From an uncultured beta proteobacterium (GTDB lineage Bacteria; Pseudomonadota; Gammaproteobacteria; Burkholderiales; SG8-41), in NCBI GenBank assembly GCA_902825845.1, contig CADECM010000003.1, forward strand, positions 75,028-139,027: 64,000 nucleotides of DNA. Direction: 5' to 3'. Below the pieces are notes generated by a model, which saw only the letters and a list, made by a program, of their open reading frames with translations, searched no databases and had not been told where the DNA came from. Below are positions 47,165 to 56,537 of the stretch, piece after piece. Numbering within the stretch: the stretch's first letter is position 1; the number at the start of each line of letters is the position of its first letter. The translations under genes and the position numbers were made by a program.

Positions 47165-48203
47165 ATGAGCATGCATAATTTTCGCAGGCATTGGCGCTGC
47201 GCCTCGCCAGGTGGCCTGCTGAATTCGACGGCTGTGGTGAAAAGGTGGATTTTCTTTGCTTGCATTATGGTTGCGTGCATACCGATTTTTGTGGAAGCAG
47301 CTCGTGCCGCCGCGTGTCCCGAGCGTCCCGTGCGGCTCATCATTCCTTTCGGACCGGACGGTGTTTCAGATGTCGGCGGGCGCGTCGTGGCTGCGGGACT
47401 GCCCGACAGCCTGGGCCAGCAGGTTGTAGTCGACAATCACGGCGGTGCCTCCGGGCTTATTGCGACGGAGATCGCCGTCCACTCGCAGCCGAACGGTTAC
47501 ACGCTCTTGCTTGGCAACGTCAACGTGATGGCGATCAATCCGCACATCCAGCGGATGAAGATTGAGCCGGTCAAGGATCTTGCCGCCATTGCGCCGGTGA
47601 TGTGCATTCCCACCGTGGTTATGGGTCATATCAGCTTGAAGGGAACCACGCTCAAGGAATAAGGTGTTGCGCTCAAAACGCGAGATTCGTTATGGCACCG
47701 CGACACTTTCGTCGCCGGGACGATTCATCATGATCGCGTTTCTCAAGTGACTGGGTTTCAAAATACTCGAAGTGCCTTATAACGGGGCTGGCGCGGCGAC
47801 TACAGCATTACTCGCCAGCGAAATGGATATCCTGCCAGTGACTGCGGCCTCGATCGCCGGCCGGGTGAAGGCGGGCAAGTTAGAGGGCCTAGCCGGGGCA
47901 ACGGTTGCACGCGTATCCATGCTGCCTGATGTGCCGACCGTGCGGGAACTCGGTTATGCGGATATCGTCATGAGCCAGTGGAACCGCGTAGTCAGACTGG
48001 CCTACTTGCCACGGCCCCTGATATCGACGCTGCACAAGGCCGCGACCAGCGCAATGAAACAAAAGCGGGCCATTGCGCGCGTGCAGACGGCGGTTGCAGG
48101 GACCGTCTTCAGTGAGTCGCCGGATGCGTATGCGAAGTACGTCCGCGAAGGAAAAGCACGCTGGGCAAAGATTGTTCGCGATGCGGGGGTGGTCGTGAAA
48201 TAA
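47165..48203 (+). pseudogene. Broken Bug/TctC receptor gene
   Basis: The first part (47165-47662) encodes a signal-peptide region, PERPVRLIIPFGPDGVSDVG, GGASGLIATEIAVHSQPNGY and then a stop at 47660-47662. The family match continues in another frame: REIRYGTATLSSPGRFIMIA, an in-frame TGA at 47748-47750, then EVPYNGAGAATTALLASEMD to the natural C-terminus (YAKYVREGKARWAKIVRDAG). At least one frameshift and one nonsense mutation are therefore present. Confidence 0.9.
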
Positions 48204-48523
48204 CAGGCGCCTTCAATTGCAACTCGTGTGCATCGGATGGCGCGCGTTGCTCCCGGGGATGCGCGGTCCAGGCACTGCGCAATGGAAGAAAACATAATAA
48301 GTTAAATCAATAAGTTATGGACATTTGGCGCTGCGTGGTTGGCGTCAGCTGCGCGGCGTCCTGGCGGCAAGCTGGTTGTTTGAGTGCATTATGCGGCGGT
48401 AGCGCGAGGCGCGCGCCGGATGGGCGTCCGCTGAGGTCCATGGAGCGCGTCGGTAACTTGCGCCATTGCTGCAGACGGCCACGGTAGAATGCGGGTTCAA
48501 CGTGATGAAAACATCATAAATTC
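48204..48523. other. Intergenic region with an AT-rich element
   Basis: Contains the element at 48291-48318 and no supported gene. It separates the Bug pseudogene from the SMP-30-like gene. Confidence 0.5.
48291..48318 (-). repeat. AT-rich dispersed element, copy H
   Basis: On the minus strand it reads ATAACTTATTGATTTAACTT and continues ATTATGTT. It matches the outline of copies B and F, with a shorter core. Confidence 0.55.
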
Positions 48524-49477
48524 ATGACGTATTGCCGTCGTTCGATTGCTGTCATGCTCGTAACCGGGGCGGTGTCCGGCCTCTTCTTTGGTGTATTGTG
48601 CCAGAGTGCGGACGCCGCGCCGGCTATTGTCGCCGTAGGTCACTACCCCGAGGGGCTGCTGTGGCACGGCGGGCGCATGCTGTTCGCGGAAATGGGGGCA
48701 GATCGCGTCAGCGTCATTGATCGCGCGCACGATCAACCTGTCAAGCTTGAATTCTGGCGCGATGAAGGCTGCGGGCCGACTGCCATTGCGCCATTCGGTG
48801 CATCAGGGTTTCTGATCAACTGCCATCTTGGTCGCCATGTCGTGGAAGTATCGGCCTCTGGGGTCACCGGACGCCGCTTTGGCGTAGCACCAGGCGGTGA
48901 GCAATTGCGCGATCCCAATGCATCATGCGGCGATGGACGGGGCGGCGTGTTTTTTTCCGACTCCGGCGTCTTCAGCACGAGTGCGCCGGCGTCGGGTCGC
49001 GTCTACCACCTGTCCGCCGCCGGCACCCTGACGGAAGTGGCCCGCAATCTGCGCTATGCCAATGGTGTGGCGTTTGATGGCACCAGCCGCACCCTCTACG
49101 TTTCCGAGCATTTGGCCCGCCGCATCCTGGCATTGCGGCTCGATGGGTCGGGACGTGTGATAGCCTCAAGCGTATTTGCGGATTTTTCGCGGCTTCCCGC
49201 TGCGCGGGCGTTCAGTTATCCGCTGGCCGGACCGGACGGCATTGCCCTTCGCGCCGACTTGCTGGCCGTTGCGGAATATGGAGAGGGGCGAGTGCATCTG
49301 TTTGATCGCGCCGGTGGCCATCGCAACACCCTTCGCGTGGCGATGCCGTTCATAGACACCGTGGCATGGGATGCCGAGGACAACCTGTACGCCGGCGGTG
49401 CATATTCGAACAGCGAACCGCCGTTTGAAGGAGTGGTGGTGCGATTCGCGCCGCATCAATGGCGGCCTCCGCGGTGA
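48524..49477 (+). CDS. Secreted SMP-30/gluconolactonase-like beta-propeller protein
   Basis: A protein of 317 residues with a signal peptide (about 31 residues, ending near SADAAPA) and a six-bladed propeller of the SMP-30/LRE family. Likely metal ligands are in HYPEGLLWHGG, LRYANGVAFDG and LAGPDGIALRAD. The family includes lactonases; the reaction here is unknown. The start at 48524 lacks a strong ribosome-binding site. The next gene overlaps its end by 19 bases. Confidence 0.82.
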   Translation: MTYCRRSIAVMLVTGAVSGLFFGVLCQSADAAPAIVAVGHYPEGLLWHGGRMLFAEMGADRVSVIDRAHDQPVKLEFWRDEGCGPTAIAPFGASGFLINCHLGRHVVEVSASGVTGRRFGVAPGGEQLRDPNASCGDGRGGVFFSDSGVFSTSAPASGRVYHLSAAGTLTEVARNLRYANGVAFDGTSRTLYVSEHLARRILALRLDGSGRVIASSVFADFSRLPAARAFSYPLAGPDGIALRADLLAVAEYGEGRVHLFDRAGGHRNTLRVAMPFIDTVAWDAEDNLYAGGAYSNSEPPFEGVVVRFAPHQWRPPR

Positions 49478-50355
49478 GGCGGGCGGCAGGCATTCGGCTG
49501 GACGTGGCCATCGCGCTGGCCGGCTGTGTGTTCCTGCTCGCGTGGTCGACGCAGACGTCTGCCGCGGAGGCACCGCGCGAAACCGCAGCGGGCGTGCTGG
49601 AACTCGACACGAAATCGGCGTATTCCCACATACGCGTGCGCAGGCGGGAAAATCTGCGTTCGATGATGTTCGTCCGCGATAATGGCGACGAGGTCTTTGA
49701 AAGCCGGATCGACGTCACGCAGCCTCACGTCCTGCAGCTCGAATACCCGCGATTTCTCGCGGCCAGCTTCCTGCTGCGCCCGAGTCCTAAATCCGTGTTG
49801 ATGGTGGGGCTGGGCGGCGGCATGATGGTGCACTTCCTGCGGCACGTCGCGCCGGCGCTGCCGATCGACGTGGTCGAAATCGACCCACTCGTCGTGCGTC
49901 TGGCCGGCGAGTACTTCGGTATCCGCGCCGGCTACGGCGTCAAGATCATTACCAGCGACGGTTTGAAGTTCATCAATGAGACCGGTAAACGCTACGACGT
50001 CATCTACCTCGATGCATTCCTCGCGCCATCGGCCGCGACGGATGCCACGGGCGCGCCGCTGGATCTGCGCGCAAGGCAGTTTTACAAGTCCGTGCAGGCG
50101 AAACTCAACCCAGGCGGGCTGGCCGCATTCAATATTAACCGGCACGCGCGCGATGCGGAGGACTTGCGCATCATCCGTGAATCCTTTGCGCAGGCCTACA
50201 TCTTTGCGATACCGGGCGAGTATGTGGTCCTTGCCTCGAACGACGCTGCGCGCGTTGATGCTGCCGAACTGGAACGGCGTGCGCAGAATCTCGACTGGCG
50301 GACCGGCGTGCCGGGAATCAGTTTTCGCGCGGTGACAACGTTTCTGCAACCTTGA
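49459..50355 (+). CDS. Spermidine-synthase-like methyltransferase-fold protein with signal sequence
   Basis: A protein of 298 residues. A hydrophobic N-terminus (LDVAIALAGCVFLLAWSTQT) suggests export or a membrane anchor. The core is the spermidine synthase/methyltransferase fold: SVLMVGLGGGMMVHFLRHVA, DVVEIDPLVVRLAGEYFGI, IITSDGLKFINETGKRYDVI and YLDAFLAPSAA. Polyamine synthase folds are normally cytoplasmic, so the leader is unusual. The start overlaps the previous gene by 19 bases, indicating coupled translation. Confidence 0.8.
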   Translation: MAASAVRRAAGIRLDVAIALAGCVFLLAWSTQTSAAEAPRETAAGVLELDTKSAYSHIRVRRRENLRSMMFVRDNGDEVFESRIDVTQPHVLQLEYPRFLAASFLLRPSPKSVLMVGLGGGMMVHFLRHVAPALPIDVVEIDPLVVRLAGEYFGIRAGYGVKIITSDGLKFINETGKRYDVIYLDAFLAPSAATDATGAPLDLRARQFYKSVQAKLNPGGLAAFNINRHARDAEDLRIIRESFAQAYIFAIPGEYVVLASNDAARVDAAELERRAQNLDWRTGVPGISFRAVTTFLQP

Positions 50356-50367
50356 AGGCGGAGATTT

Positions 50368-51957
50368 TCAGGAGGCAGGAAGCCCGGCGACCCGCTGCAG
50401 GAGCGCCGTCGCATCCGCTGGCGGTTGATCTCCGGTCCACGCGACATACTGATCCGGCCGCACCAGAACGAATCTTGACGCGTACGCTTCACGTCCGTCG
50501 TGGTATCCGTCGCGCACCACCTTGAGCGGCACCTGCAGGCAGCGCGCGGCCGATTTGAAGGCAAGCAAGTCGCGCGCATCCGCGCCAAAGGCGAGCAGCG
50601 TGTAACCGTCACTCAATTCTTCAAACACATTGCGTCCCGACGACAGCATGTTCGGCGGCAGGTGGTGCCCGGCTCGCGCAGTGAAGGTGTGTTGGCCGTG
50701 CGCACTGCATACACCGCCCGGCGAGCCTGCGATCACCGGGGAGCCTTCGTAGTGCGGTTCGTACACCTGGGCCCTGCCGCTGACGCGTTCCATGCGCGCC
50801 TTCCACGCGCGCTCGAACTCGGCGTAATCGCGCTGGGGGCTGTAGCGGGCGAGAAACTGCCGGTCTTCCTCGATGCGCGCGGCGATGAAATCACGGCCGA
50901 TGTCGACGAACACCGGTCGCCGTTCCAGCGTATAGGCATTTAGCAGGGCCTCGCCGCCCCAGCCGTCGAGTCGTGCCGCCAGCTTCCAGCCGAGGTTGGC
51001 AGCGTCTTCCAGTCCATTGTTCAGGCCAAACCCGCCGTACGGTGGATGGCTGTGCGCCGCATCGCCGGCGAGAAAAAAGCGTCCCGCCCGGTAGGTATCG
51101 GCGACCGCAACACGCAGATCCCAGAACCCCACGTGTTCGAATTCCACATCGAATTCGAATCCGGCTGCACGGTGCAGCAGCCCGCGAAAGTCGCAGGTTT
51201 CCGTGGTGGCATTGTTGGCTACCGGCGCGTGAAAGAAAAAATGATCGACCATGTCCACGCGCCCGAAAAACAGCCAGTAGCCGTTCAGATCGGGATGCAT
51301 GATGTTGTAAGTCGATTTCAGCGGAAAGCGCTTGAGTCCTTCCTGCAGTCCCTTTGAGCGGAACACCATCAACACCATTTTCTGGTCGAACTCAGCGCCG
51401 CTGCGGCCGATGCCGGCTTGCTCGCGCACCAGCGAGTGGCCACCGTCGCAGCCGACGACGTAGTCCGCTATCAGAATCTGTTGTGCGCCGCCGCGGTTGG
51501 TGACCGTGACGGTCCCGGCGCACTCATCCTGTTGCACGGCGTCGGCGCTCCAGCCGAACAAGGTCTTGACCGTCGGCAACGCGGTCAGGCGCGCGCGCAA
51601 TACCGCTTCCACACAGTACTGCGGCAGACGGTCGTAGGCCTGAAAATAATACTGCTGCACCAGTTCGCGCTGCTGCGGCGCGCTCCAGAAATCGCTCAGC
51701 AGGTTGCCGTACACGTTGACGCCGCTGGTCGGCACATCCGCCGGCATGATGCGCGCGGCACGCAGTTCGTCCACGCAGTGCCAGAAATAAAAATGCTCCA
51801 GCGTGCGCTGCGTGAGGTTTTGCCCCTTGGGTATGCGTTGCGGTTCCAGTCGGCGCTCCACCAGCGCGCAGGTGACGCCACGCTGCCCCAGTTCCACCGC
51901 GAGGGCCACGCCCACAGGGCCGCCGCCGACAACGACCACCTGAAATTTTTCCGGCAT
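50368..51957 (-). CDS. FAD-dependent aromatic monooxygenase (MhpA/TfdB type)
   Basis: A protein of 529 residues of the flavin-dependent aromatic hydroxylase family: FAD motif VVVVGGGPVGVALAVELGQR, VVGCDGGHSLVREQAGI (DG motif), and the second FAD motif RFFLAGDAAHSHPPYGGFGL with LNNGLEDAANLGWKLAA. The C-terminal thioredoxin-like domain (about 430-529) fits the phenol hydroxylase/MhpA group. It hydroxylates a phenolic or related aromatic acid using NAD(P)H and O2. AGGAAG lies upstream of its ATG. Confidence 0.9.
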   Translation of the reverse strand: MPEKFQVVVVGGGPVGVALAVELGQRGVTCALVERRLEPQRIPKGQNLTQRTLEHFYFWHCVDELRAARIMPADVPTSGVNVYGNLLSDFWSAPQQRELVQQYYFQAYDRLPQYCVEAVLRARLTALPTVKTLFGWSADAVQQDECAGTVTVTNRGGAQQILIADYVVGCDGGHSLVREQAGIGRSGAEFDQKMVLMVFRSKGLQEGLKRFPLKSTYNIMHPDLNGYWLFFGRVDMVDHFFFHAPVANNATTETCDFRGLLHRAAGFEFDVEFEHVGFWDLRVAVADTYRAGRFFLAGDAAHSHPPYGGFGLNNGLEDAANLGWKLAARLDGWGGEALLNAYTLERRPVFVDIGRDFIAARIEEDRQFLARYSPQRDYAEFERAWKARMERVSGRAQVYEPHYEGSPVIAGSPGGVCSAHGQHTFTARAGHHLPPNMLSSGRNVFEELSDGYTLLAFGADARDLLAFKSAARCLQVPLKVVRDGYHDGREAYASRFVLVRPDQYVAWTGDQPPADATALLQRVAGLPAS

Positions 51958-52084
51958 GAGCTTCCTGCAAAATTAGGCAGCCGGCACCTTATCCGCCGCT
52001 CGCCGGGCGGTCAACCGTGCGAAAATCGGCCGTGGCGCTCCGTGTTTCCCTCGACGGCGTCGTATCCGGAAAGTCCTCCAGCTT

Positions 52085-53269
52085 GTGAACCACCTCCTGC
52101 TTGCCCTCGGGTCGATGTTCCTGCAGCAGACGTTTGTTGCGCTCGGCCGCTCGCTGCCCGCCGTGATTGCGCCCGCGATCATCACCGATCTGCGCATTGC
52201 GCCGGCGTGGATCGGCGTGTACTTCGGCGTGACTGCGGCTGCGTCGCTGGTGGTGCAACTGGGCTGCGGCAGCTTTATCGTGCGCTACGGGGCGATGCGC
52301 ATGAGCCAGATTGCCCTGGTGTTGCTGACCATCGGTACTGCGATGGCGACGCTGGGTACACCCGTCGCCCTGTTCCTGTCCGCGGTCATCGCGGGCGGCG
52401 GCGGTGCGGTGTCGACGCCGGCAAGTTCGCATCTGCTCGCGCGTTGCGCCTCGCCGCGCTACCTGCCGCTGGTGTTTTCCATCAAACAGACGGCGGTGCC
52501 GGCGGGTTTGCTGGTGGCCGGCGTGTTCGCGCCGCAGTTCACCGAATGGATGGGCTGGCGCAGCACCATGCTGGCGTCCGCGGGCGCATGTCTGATCTTT
52601 GCGGCGATGCTGCAGCCGCTGTGCCGCATCTTCGATACCGACCGCGTGCCCACGCGCACGTTTCGCCTGTCAGATTTCCGCGCGACGATAGTGTCAGTAA
52701 TGGGCACCGCGGAGCTACGCGCGCTGTCGTGGGCCTGCCTGGCCTTTAACGGACTGCAGGCGACGGTCACCGCGTATTTTGTCGTCTACCTGACCACCAT
52801 CGGCTATACCCCGGTCGCCGCCGGCTTTCTGTTTTCCGTGGCGGTCGCGGTAGCGGTGCCCGGGCGTATTCTGTGGGGATGGCTCGGCAGCACGCGGGTG
52901 TCGCCGCGCGCGATTCTGGCGGGACTGGCCCTCGGGATGGTAGGTAGTTCCGCGCTGCTTGCGCTGTGCGGTCCCGGCTGGCCGACACTGTTGGTGGGCC
53001 TGATTGCCTGTGTATTGAGTGCCACCGCATTGTCGTGGCACGGTATCGTGCTGGCGGAAACCGCGCGGGCGGCGCCCGAAGGCATGCGCGGCGGCGTTAC
53101 CGGCGGGGTGCTGTCGTTCGGGCAGGTGGGCGCGCTGTCTCTGCCGGTAATCTATTCAACGTTGCTGGAGACAACCGGCAGCTACGGCGCCGGATTCGTA
53201 GCCTGCGGTCTGCCGGCACTGCTGGTGGGGATTTTGCTGGTGCGCCAGGGCCGTGCTGCAAAAACGTGA
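52085..53269 (+). CDS. MFS transporter
   Basis: A protein of 394 residues with about 12 hydrophobic segments. It belongs to the MFS superfamily as judged from the helix layout, PLVFSIKQTAVPAGLLVAGV, and RATIVSVMGTAELRALSWAC at the central loop. It starts with GTG at 52085; an ATG at 52115 is possible. It is divergent from the aromatic monooxygenase, so it may import or export the related aromatic compound. Confidence 0.85.
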   Translation: MNHLLLALGSMFLQQTFVALGRSLPAVIAPAIITDLRIAPAWIGVYFGVTAAASLVVQLGCGSFIVRYGAMRMSQIALVLLTIGTAMATLGTPVALFLSAVIAGGGGAVSTPASSHLLARCASPRYLPLVFSIKQTAVPAGLLVAGVFAPQFTEWMGWRSTMLASAGACLIFAAMLQPLCRIFDTDRVPTRTFRLSDFRATIVSVMGTAELRALSWACLAFNGLQATVTAYFVVYLTTIGYTPVAAGFLFSVAVAVAVPGRILWGWLGSTRVSPRAILAGLALGMVGSSALLALCGPGWPTLLVGLIACVLSATALSWHGIVLAETARAAPEGMRGGVTGGVLSFGQVGALSLPVIYSTLLETTGSYGAGFVACGLPALLVGILLVRQGRAAKT

Positions 53270-53285
53270 GCGGCACTATCGCCGC

Positions 53286-54248
53286 CTACGCGCGGCCCTC
53301 TTCAAAGAACAGCTGAACCTCTCTGAATAGCTGCATGCGGTTTTTCTCGTTTTGCACCACGTGCGTGCCTTCGCCGATCACCACCATGCGTTTTGACGGC
53401 GCGTTCACCAGCAGGGGAAACAAGGTCTGTGCCATATAGAGCGGCGTGTCGGCATCCCATTCGGCGAGGATCAGCAACGTGGGCACGCGGATGTCCGCCG
53501 GGTTGTAGCGCGGCTTGCCGGCGTTCGCGTATTCGCGGCTGTCGAGCACCACGCCGTTGGGCGCGCGAAACGCGCGCGGGTTTTGCGTGGCCGACCAGGG
53601 ATCGGCGGCAAACGCGGCTTCGAGGTGGGCCTCAAACCAATGCGGGGGCATGAGCTCTTCCTGCTTGCCGGGCGGCAGGCCGGTGGCGCGGCGTTTCTGG
53701 ATCATATCCGCTGTGACAATGCGATAGGCGCCCAGCGGCCCGCCCGCATCCGTGAGCGAGCGTCCCTGTGTGCGCAGCCAGCCCGGCGCATACAGCGCGA
53801 GCCGGTGCACCCCGGCGTTGTGCTGCGTGGTGTACAGCGCCATGATGGTGGTGCCCCAGGAGTGGCCGAGCAAACTGATCTTGTCGATACCCCGGCGCCT
53901 GCGGACAAAGTCGGCTGCGGCGCCCACGTCGCGCGCGGCGGTGTCGGTGCGCACGATCGGCGGGTTGTCCAGCGGCGGCGCATCCATCTCGCGCGGCCGC
54001 GTCGAGCGGCCGTAACCGCGCACGCTGACGAAGTAGACATCGTTGCCGCGCTCCGCCATCCAGTCCATCCACGACAGGCCGTCCAGATTGAGATCGAAGC
54101 TGCTGTCGGGCGAGCCGGTTGCGCCGTGCACGAACAGGATCACGTTGTCCGGCGCAAAACGCGTGAGGTCCGCCGGGCGCTTGTTGCGCACGTGCAGCTG
54201 CGCGCCGGCATCGGCGGCGGGCACCATGAAATCTTCAGTGATCAGCAT
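53286..54248 (-). CDS. Alpha/beta hydrolase
   Basis: A protein of 320 residues with the alpha/beta hydrolase fold: VILFVHGATGSPDSSFDLNL (oxyanion loop), the nucleophile elbow LLGHSWGTTIMALY (Ser), and the likely catalytic His in GEGTHVVQNEKNR near the end. GGAGGCAGC provides a strong ribosome-binding site before the ATG. There is no signal peptide. It may hydrolyse an ester or C-C bond of an aromatic ring-cleavage product, as suggested by the neighbouring monooxygenase; that is inference. Confidence 0.88.
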   Translation of the reverse strand: MLITEDFMVPAADAGAQLHVRNKRPADLTRFAPDNVILFVHGATGSPDSSFDLNLDGLSWMDWMAERGNDVYFVSVRGYGRSTRPREMDAPPLDNPPIVRTDTAARDVGAAADFVRRRRGIDKISLLGHSWGTTIMALYTTQHNAGVHRLALYAPGWLRTQGRSLTDAGGPLGAYRIVTADMIQKRRATGLPPGKQEELMPPHWFEAHLEAAFAADPWSATQNPRAFRAPNGVVLDSREYANAGKPRYNPADIRVPTLLILAEWDADTPLYMAQTLFPLLVNAPSKRMVVIGEGTHVVQNEKNRMQLFREVQLFFEEGRA

Positions 54249-54306
54249 GCTGCCTCCTCGGAGCTTAACCAGGGCGCGCGTGACATTTCACGCGCGCCCG
54301 ACCGGG

Positions 54307-54801
54307 TCAGGGCAGCTTGACGGGATGGGTGAAGACCCAGTCGCGATCCTTGACCGGCGTATGGCAGCCAACGCATTCCTGCACAAAATTCGCGTCCTTA
54401 CCATAGGGCTTCTGTTCGGCGCCCAGCCAGCGGGCGTAGCCCCAGCCGCCGGTATCCTTGAAGCGCTTGCTGTCCTTGATCATGAATTCGGCATGCACAA
54501 ATGCCGCCGGTTCAGTGGCGGTCGGAAAGCGGTCATGCTGTTTGCCCTTGAACACCGTCTTGCCGAGTATTGCGCCGTCCGGCCAGGGATTGGTTTTGCC
54601 TTCGCGCGCGGCCTTGATCGCCACGTCATTGCCCAGCACGGCGCGCAGCGTGCCGTTGTCGCTGCGATGGTGAACGGACAACACGCGCCAGTCCTTGTAG
54701 CCTGCGGGCAAGGTAATCCCGTTGGGCGCGGGGTCCGCGCCGAATGCCGAAGCGGCCACCAATCCCAGTCCTGCCAATCCCATTCTTAGCAATCCGTGCA
54801 T
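54307..54801 (-). CDS. Cytochrome P460 family protein
   Basis: A protein of 164 residues: a signal peptide (GLAGLGLVAASAFGAD), the cytochrome P460 domain (LPAGYKDWRVLSVHHRSDN, HAEFMIKDSKRFKDTGGWGY) and the c-type haem motif CVGCH near the C-terminus. P460-type cytochromes oxidise hydroxylamine or related N compounds or act as haem proteins in detoxification. AGAAGGAAA precedes the ATG. A perfect palindrome, TTTATCGATAAA, lies 32 bases upstream. Confidence 0.9.
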   Translation of the reverse strand: MHGLLRMGLAGLGLVAASAFGADPAPNGITLPAGYKDWRVLSVHHRSDNGTLRAVLGNDVAIKAAREGKTNPWPDGAILGKTVFKGKQHDRFPTATEPAAFVHAEFMIKDSKRFKDTGGWGYARWLGAEQKPYGKDANFVQECVGCHTPVKDRDWVFTHPVKLP

Positions 54802-54832
54802 CCGATTTCCTTCTGATGTGCGTAATCTGAGG

Positions 54833-54844
54833 TTTATCGATAAA
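54833..54844 (-). promoter_or_regulatory. Palindrome upstream of the cytochrome P460 gene
   Basis: TTTATCGATAAA is a perfect 12-base palindrome, 32 bases upstream of the ATG, in otherwise GC-rich DNA. It is a candidate operator; no specific regulator can be named. Confidence 0.4.
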
Positions 54845-54995
54845 ACGTGAATCAGCAGTGTTACCTTGCCGAAAACAGCGAGAGCAGTTGAATTATTCCA
54901 ATCGCTGCGGTATTGCGTCGTGACGACGGCTGTCATGTGGATGCTGACAGTCCCGGCGATTGTCGCGATGACGGTGATCGCCGTGCGAGCGGCTG

Positions 54996-56045
54996 CTAAG
55001 CAAGCGGCAGGTAAACGCGTCGCCCCTCACGGCTGGAGACATGCACGGCCTCGGTAAATTCCATGTAATTCACCGCGTCGAGGAACGACGTGCGGCGGAC
55101 GGTTTCCTGTCCGCGGATGGCGCCGATGAATTCTTCTTCCACGCGCCAGCTGTAGGTCTTGTCGGCAGGAATGGCGATCGGTGCCATTTCCTTGTCGCCG
55201 CGGCGCGCGCCGCTCAGCACGAGATTGTCGCGGCCCCGCTGTTCGAGCCGCAGCGTGCCTTCGCTGCCATACAGCCACACTTCCGGGCCGGGCATGAAAC
55301 CGGCGACCGAACTCCAGTGCAGGCGCGCAATGGCGCCGTTGGCCAGATCGGTCAGCACCTCGACGTGATCGGGCACATCGATGGAGCGCCGTTCGCCGTG
55401 CTCCTTGTCCATGCGGTAGGGGGTGGCGACGCGCGTGCGTGCCATCACCGCCCGGGCCGGGCCCACCCAGCGCGAAATGCACTCGTACCAGATGCCCATC
55501 GACAGAATGTTGAAGCCGGAAAAATCGCGGTTCATGCGCCAGTGGAACGGCGCATCGTGATTCATCATCCCGGTCGATACTTTGAGATCCATCGATTGCA
55601 GTTCGCCGATGTAGCCGTCCGCCAGCAGGTGCATGATCATCGGATCGGCAGCGAACGTGGTGGGGCCGGGCACCACCTGGGTCACCAGATCAGGCCGCGC
55701 GCGCGAAGCGGCGAGCATTTGCCGCGCTTCGGCCGCATTCATGGCGAGCCGCGCTTCGGTGAGCACATGCTTGCCGGCAGCCAGCGCCGCCAGCGTAATC
55801 GGGCAATGCAGATAGGGCCAAGTGCCGATCATCACCGCGTCAATGGCCGGATCGTTGACCAGTTGCTGCCAGTGGTCGTGCACGCGTTCGATGCCGAATT
55901 CCTGGGCCACGCGTTCCGACGACGCACGCGAACGGTTCACCACCGCCGCGATTTCGACACCGGGGATTTTTTTCAGTTTTGGGATGTGGTGCAGGCGTGT
56001 ATTGGCGCCGGCACCGACGAAACCGACGCGAATGGTATTGGTCAT
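54996..56045 (-). CDS. Gfo/Idh/MocA family oxidoreductase
   Basis: A protein of 349 residues: Rossmann fold (IRVGFVGAGANTRLHHIPKL), MIGTWPYLHCPITLAALAAG followed by KHVLTEARLAMNAAEARQML (the EKP-like motif reads TEAR), and the C-terminal GFNILSMGIWYECISRWVGP. The EKP lysine is replaced by Ala (EARL), so the activity may differ from typical members. GAGAGA lies upstream of the ATG. Second family member in the window. Confidence 0.88.
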   Translation of the reverse strand: MTNTIRVGFVGAGANTRLHHIPKLKKIPGVEIAAVVNRSRASSERVAQEFGIERVHDHWQQLVNDPAIDAVMIGTWPYLHCPITLAALAAGKHVLTEARLAMNAAEARQMLAASRARPDLVTQVVPGPTTFAADPMIMHLLADGYIGELQSMDLKVSTGMMNHDAPFHWRMNRDFSGFNILSMGIWYECISRWVGPARAVMARTRVATPYRMDKEHGERRSIDVPDHVEVLTDLANGAIARLHWSSVAGFMPGPEVWLYGSEGTLRLEQRGRDNLVLSGARRGDKEMAPIAIPADKTYSWRVEEEFIGAIRGQETVRRTSFLDAVNYMEFTEAVHVSSREGRRVYLPLA

Positions 56046-56537
56046 GAATGCTCTCTCCACGAAGGGTGAATGGTTTGACGGGGTTGTCGGCGAGGCCGGG
56101 TCCGGTCGTCGCGATGTTTGCCGCGGATACATCGTGTGCAGCACGGCGCGGACCGGCGACAAGTGGCTTTCGCTGTGCGGCGAGCATAGCAGAAGTGAGC
56201 GGCAGTGGTTCGCGGCCGAACGTGGGGTGCATCGCATGGTTTTTTTAAAAAAGTCAATAAAAACAGATATTTATGTGATATCCGTAATCATCGCATCAAT
56301 GCGGATCCGGTTGCCGCAGTGAACTCAAAAATGCGCGAAGTTTTTTCTTCCGCGCTATCGCGTTGACTGAAATGCGTTGGTGCGGGGCGGGCGCAGCTTG
56401 CTTCGTCCGGAGGCATGGAATAGATTCGACGGTCAAGGCGATCACGCAATCGATTCTTGCGGTTCGCAAAATTCTTCACTAGCAATGAGGGCAAGCATGG
56501 GCCAGACGGCAGCAAAGATCACGGGCAGGAAGGCGCG
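56046..56537. other. Divergent intergenic region with an AT-rich element
   Basis: The promoter region between the Gfo/Idh/MocA gene and the hydrolase gene. The element lies at 56240-56280. No gene is supported. Confidence 0.5.
56240..56280 (-). repeat. AT-rich dispersed element, copy I
   Basis: On the minus strand it reads ACATAAATATCTGTTTTTAT and continues TGACTTTTTTAAA. It shares TATCTGTTTTTATTG with copy M. Confidence 0.65.
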
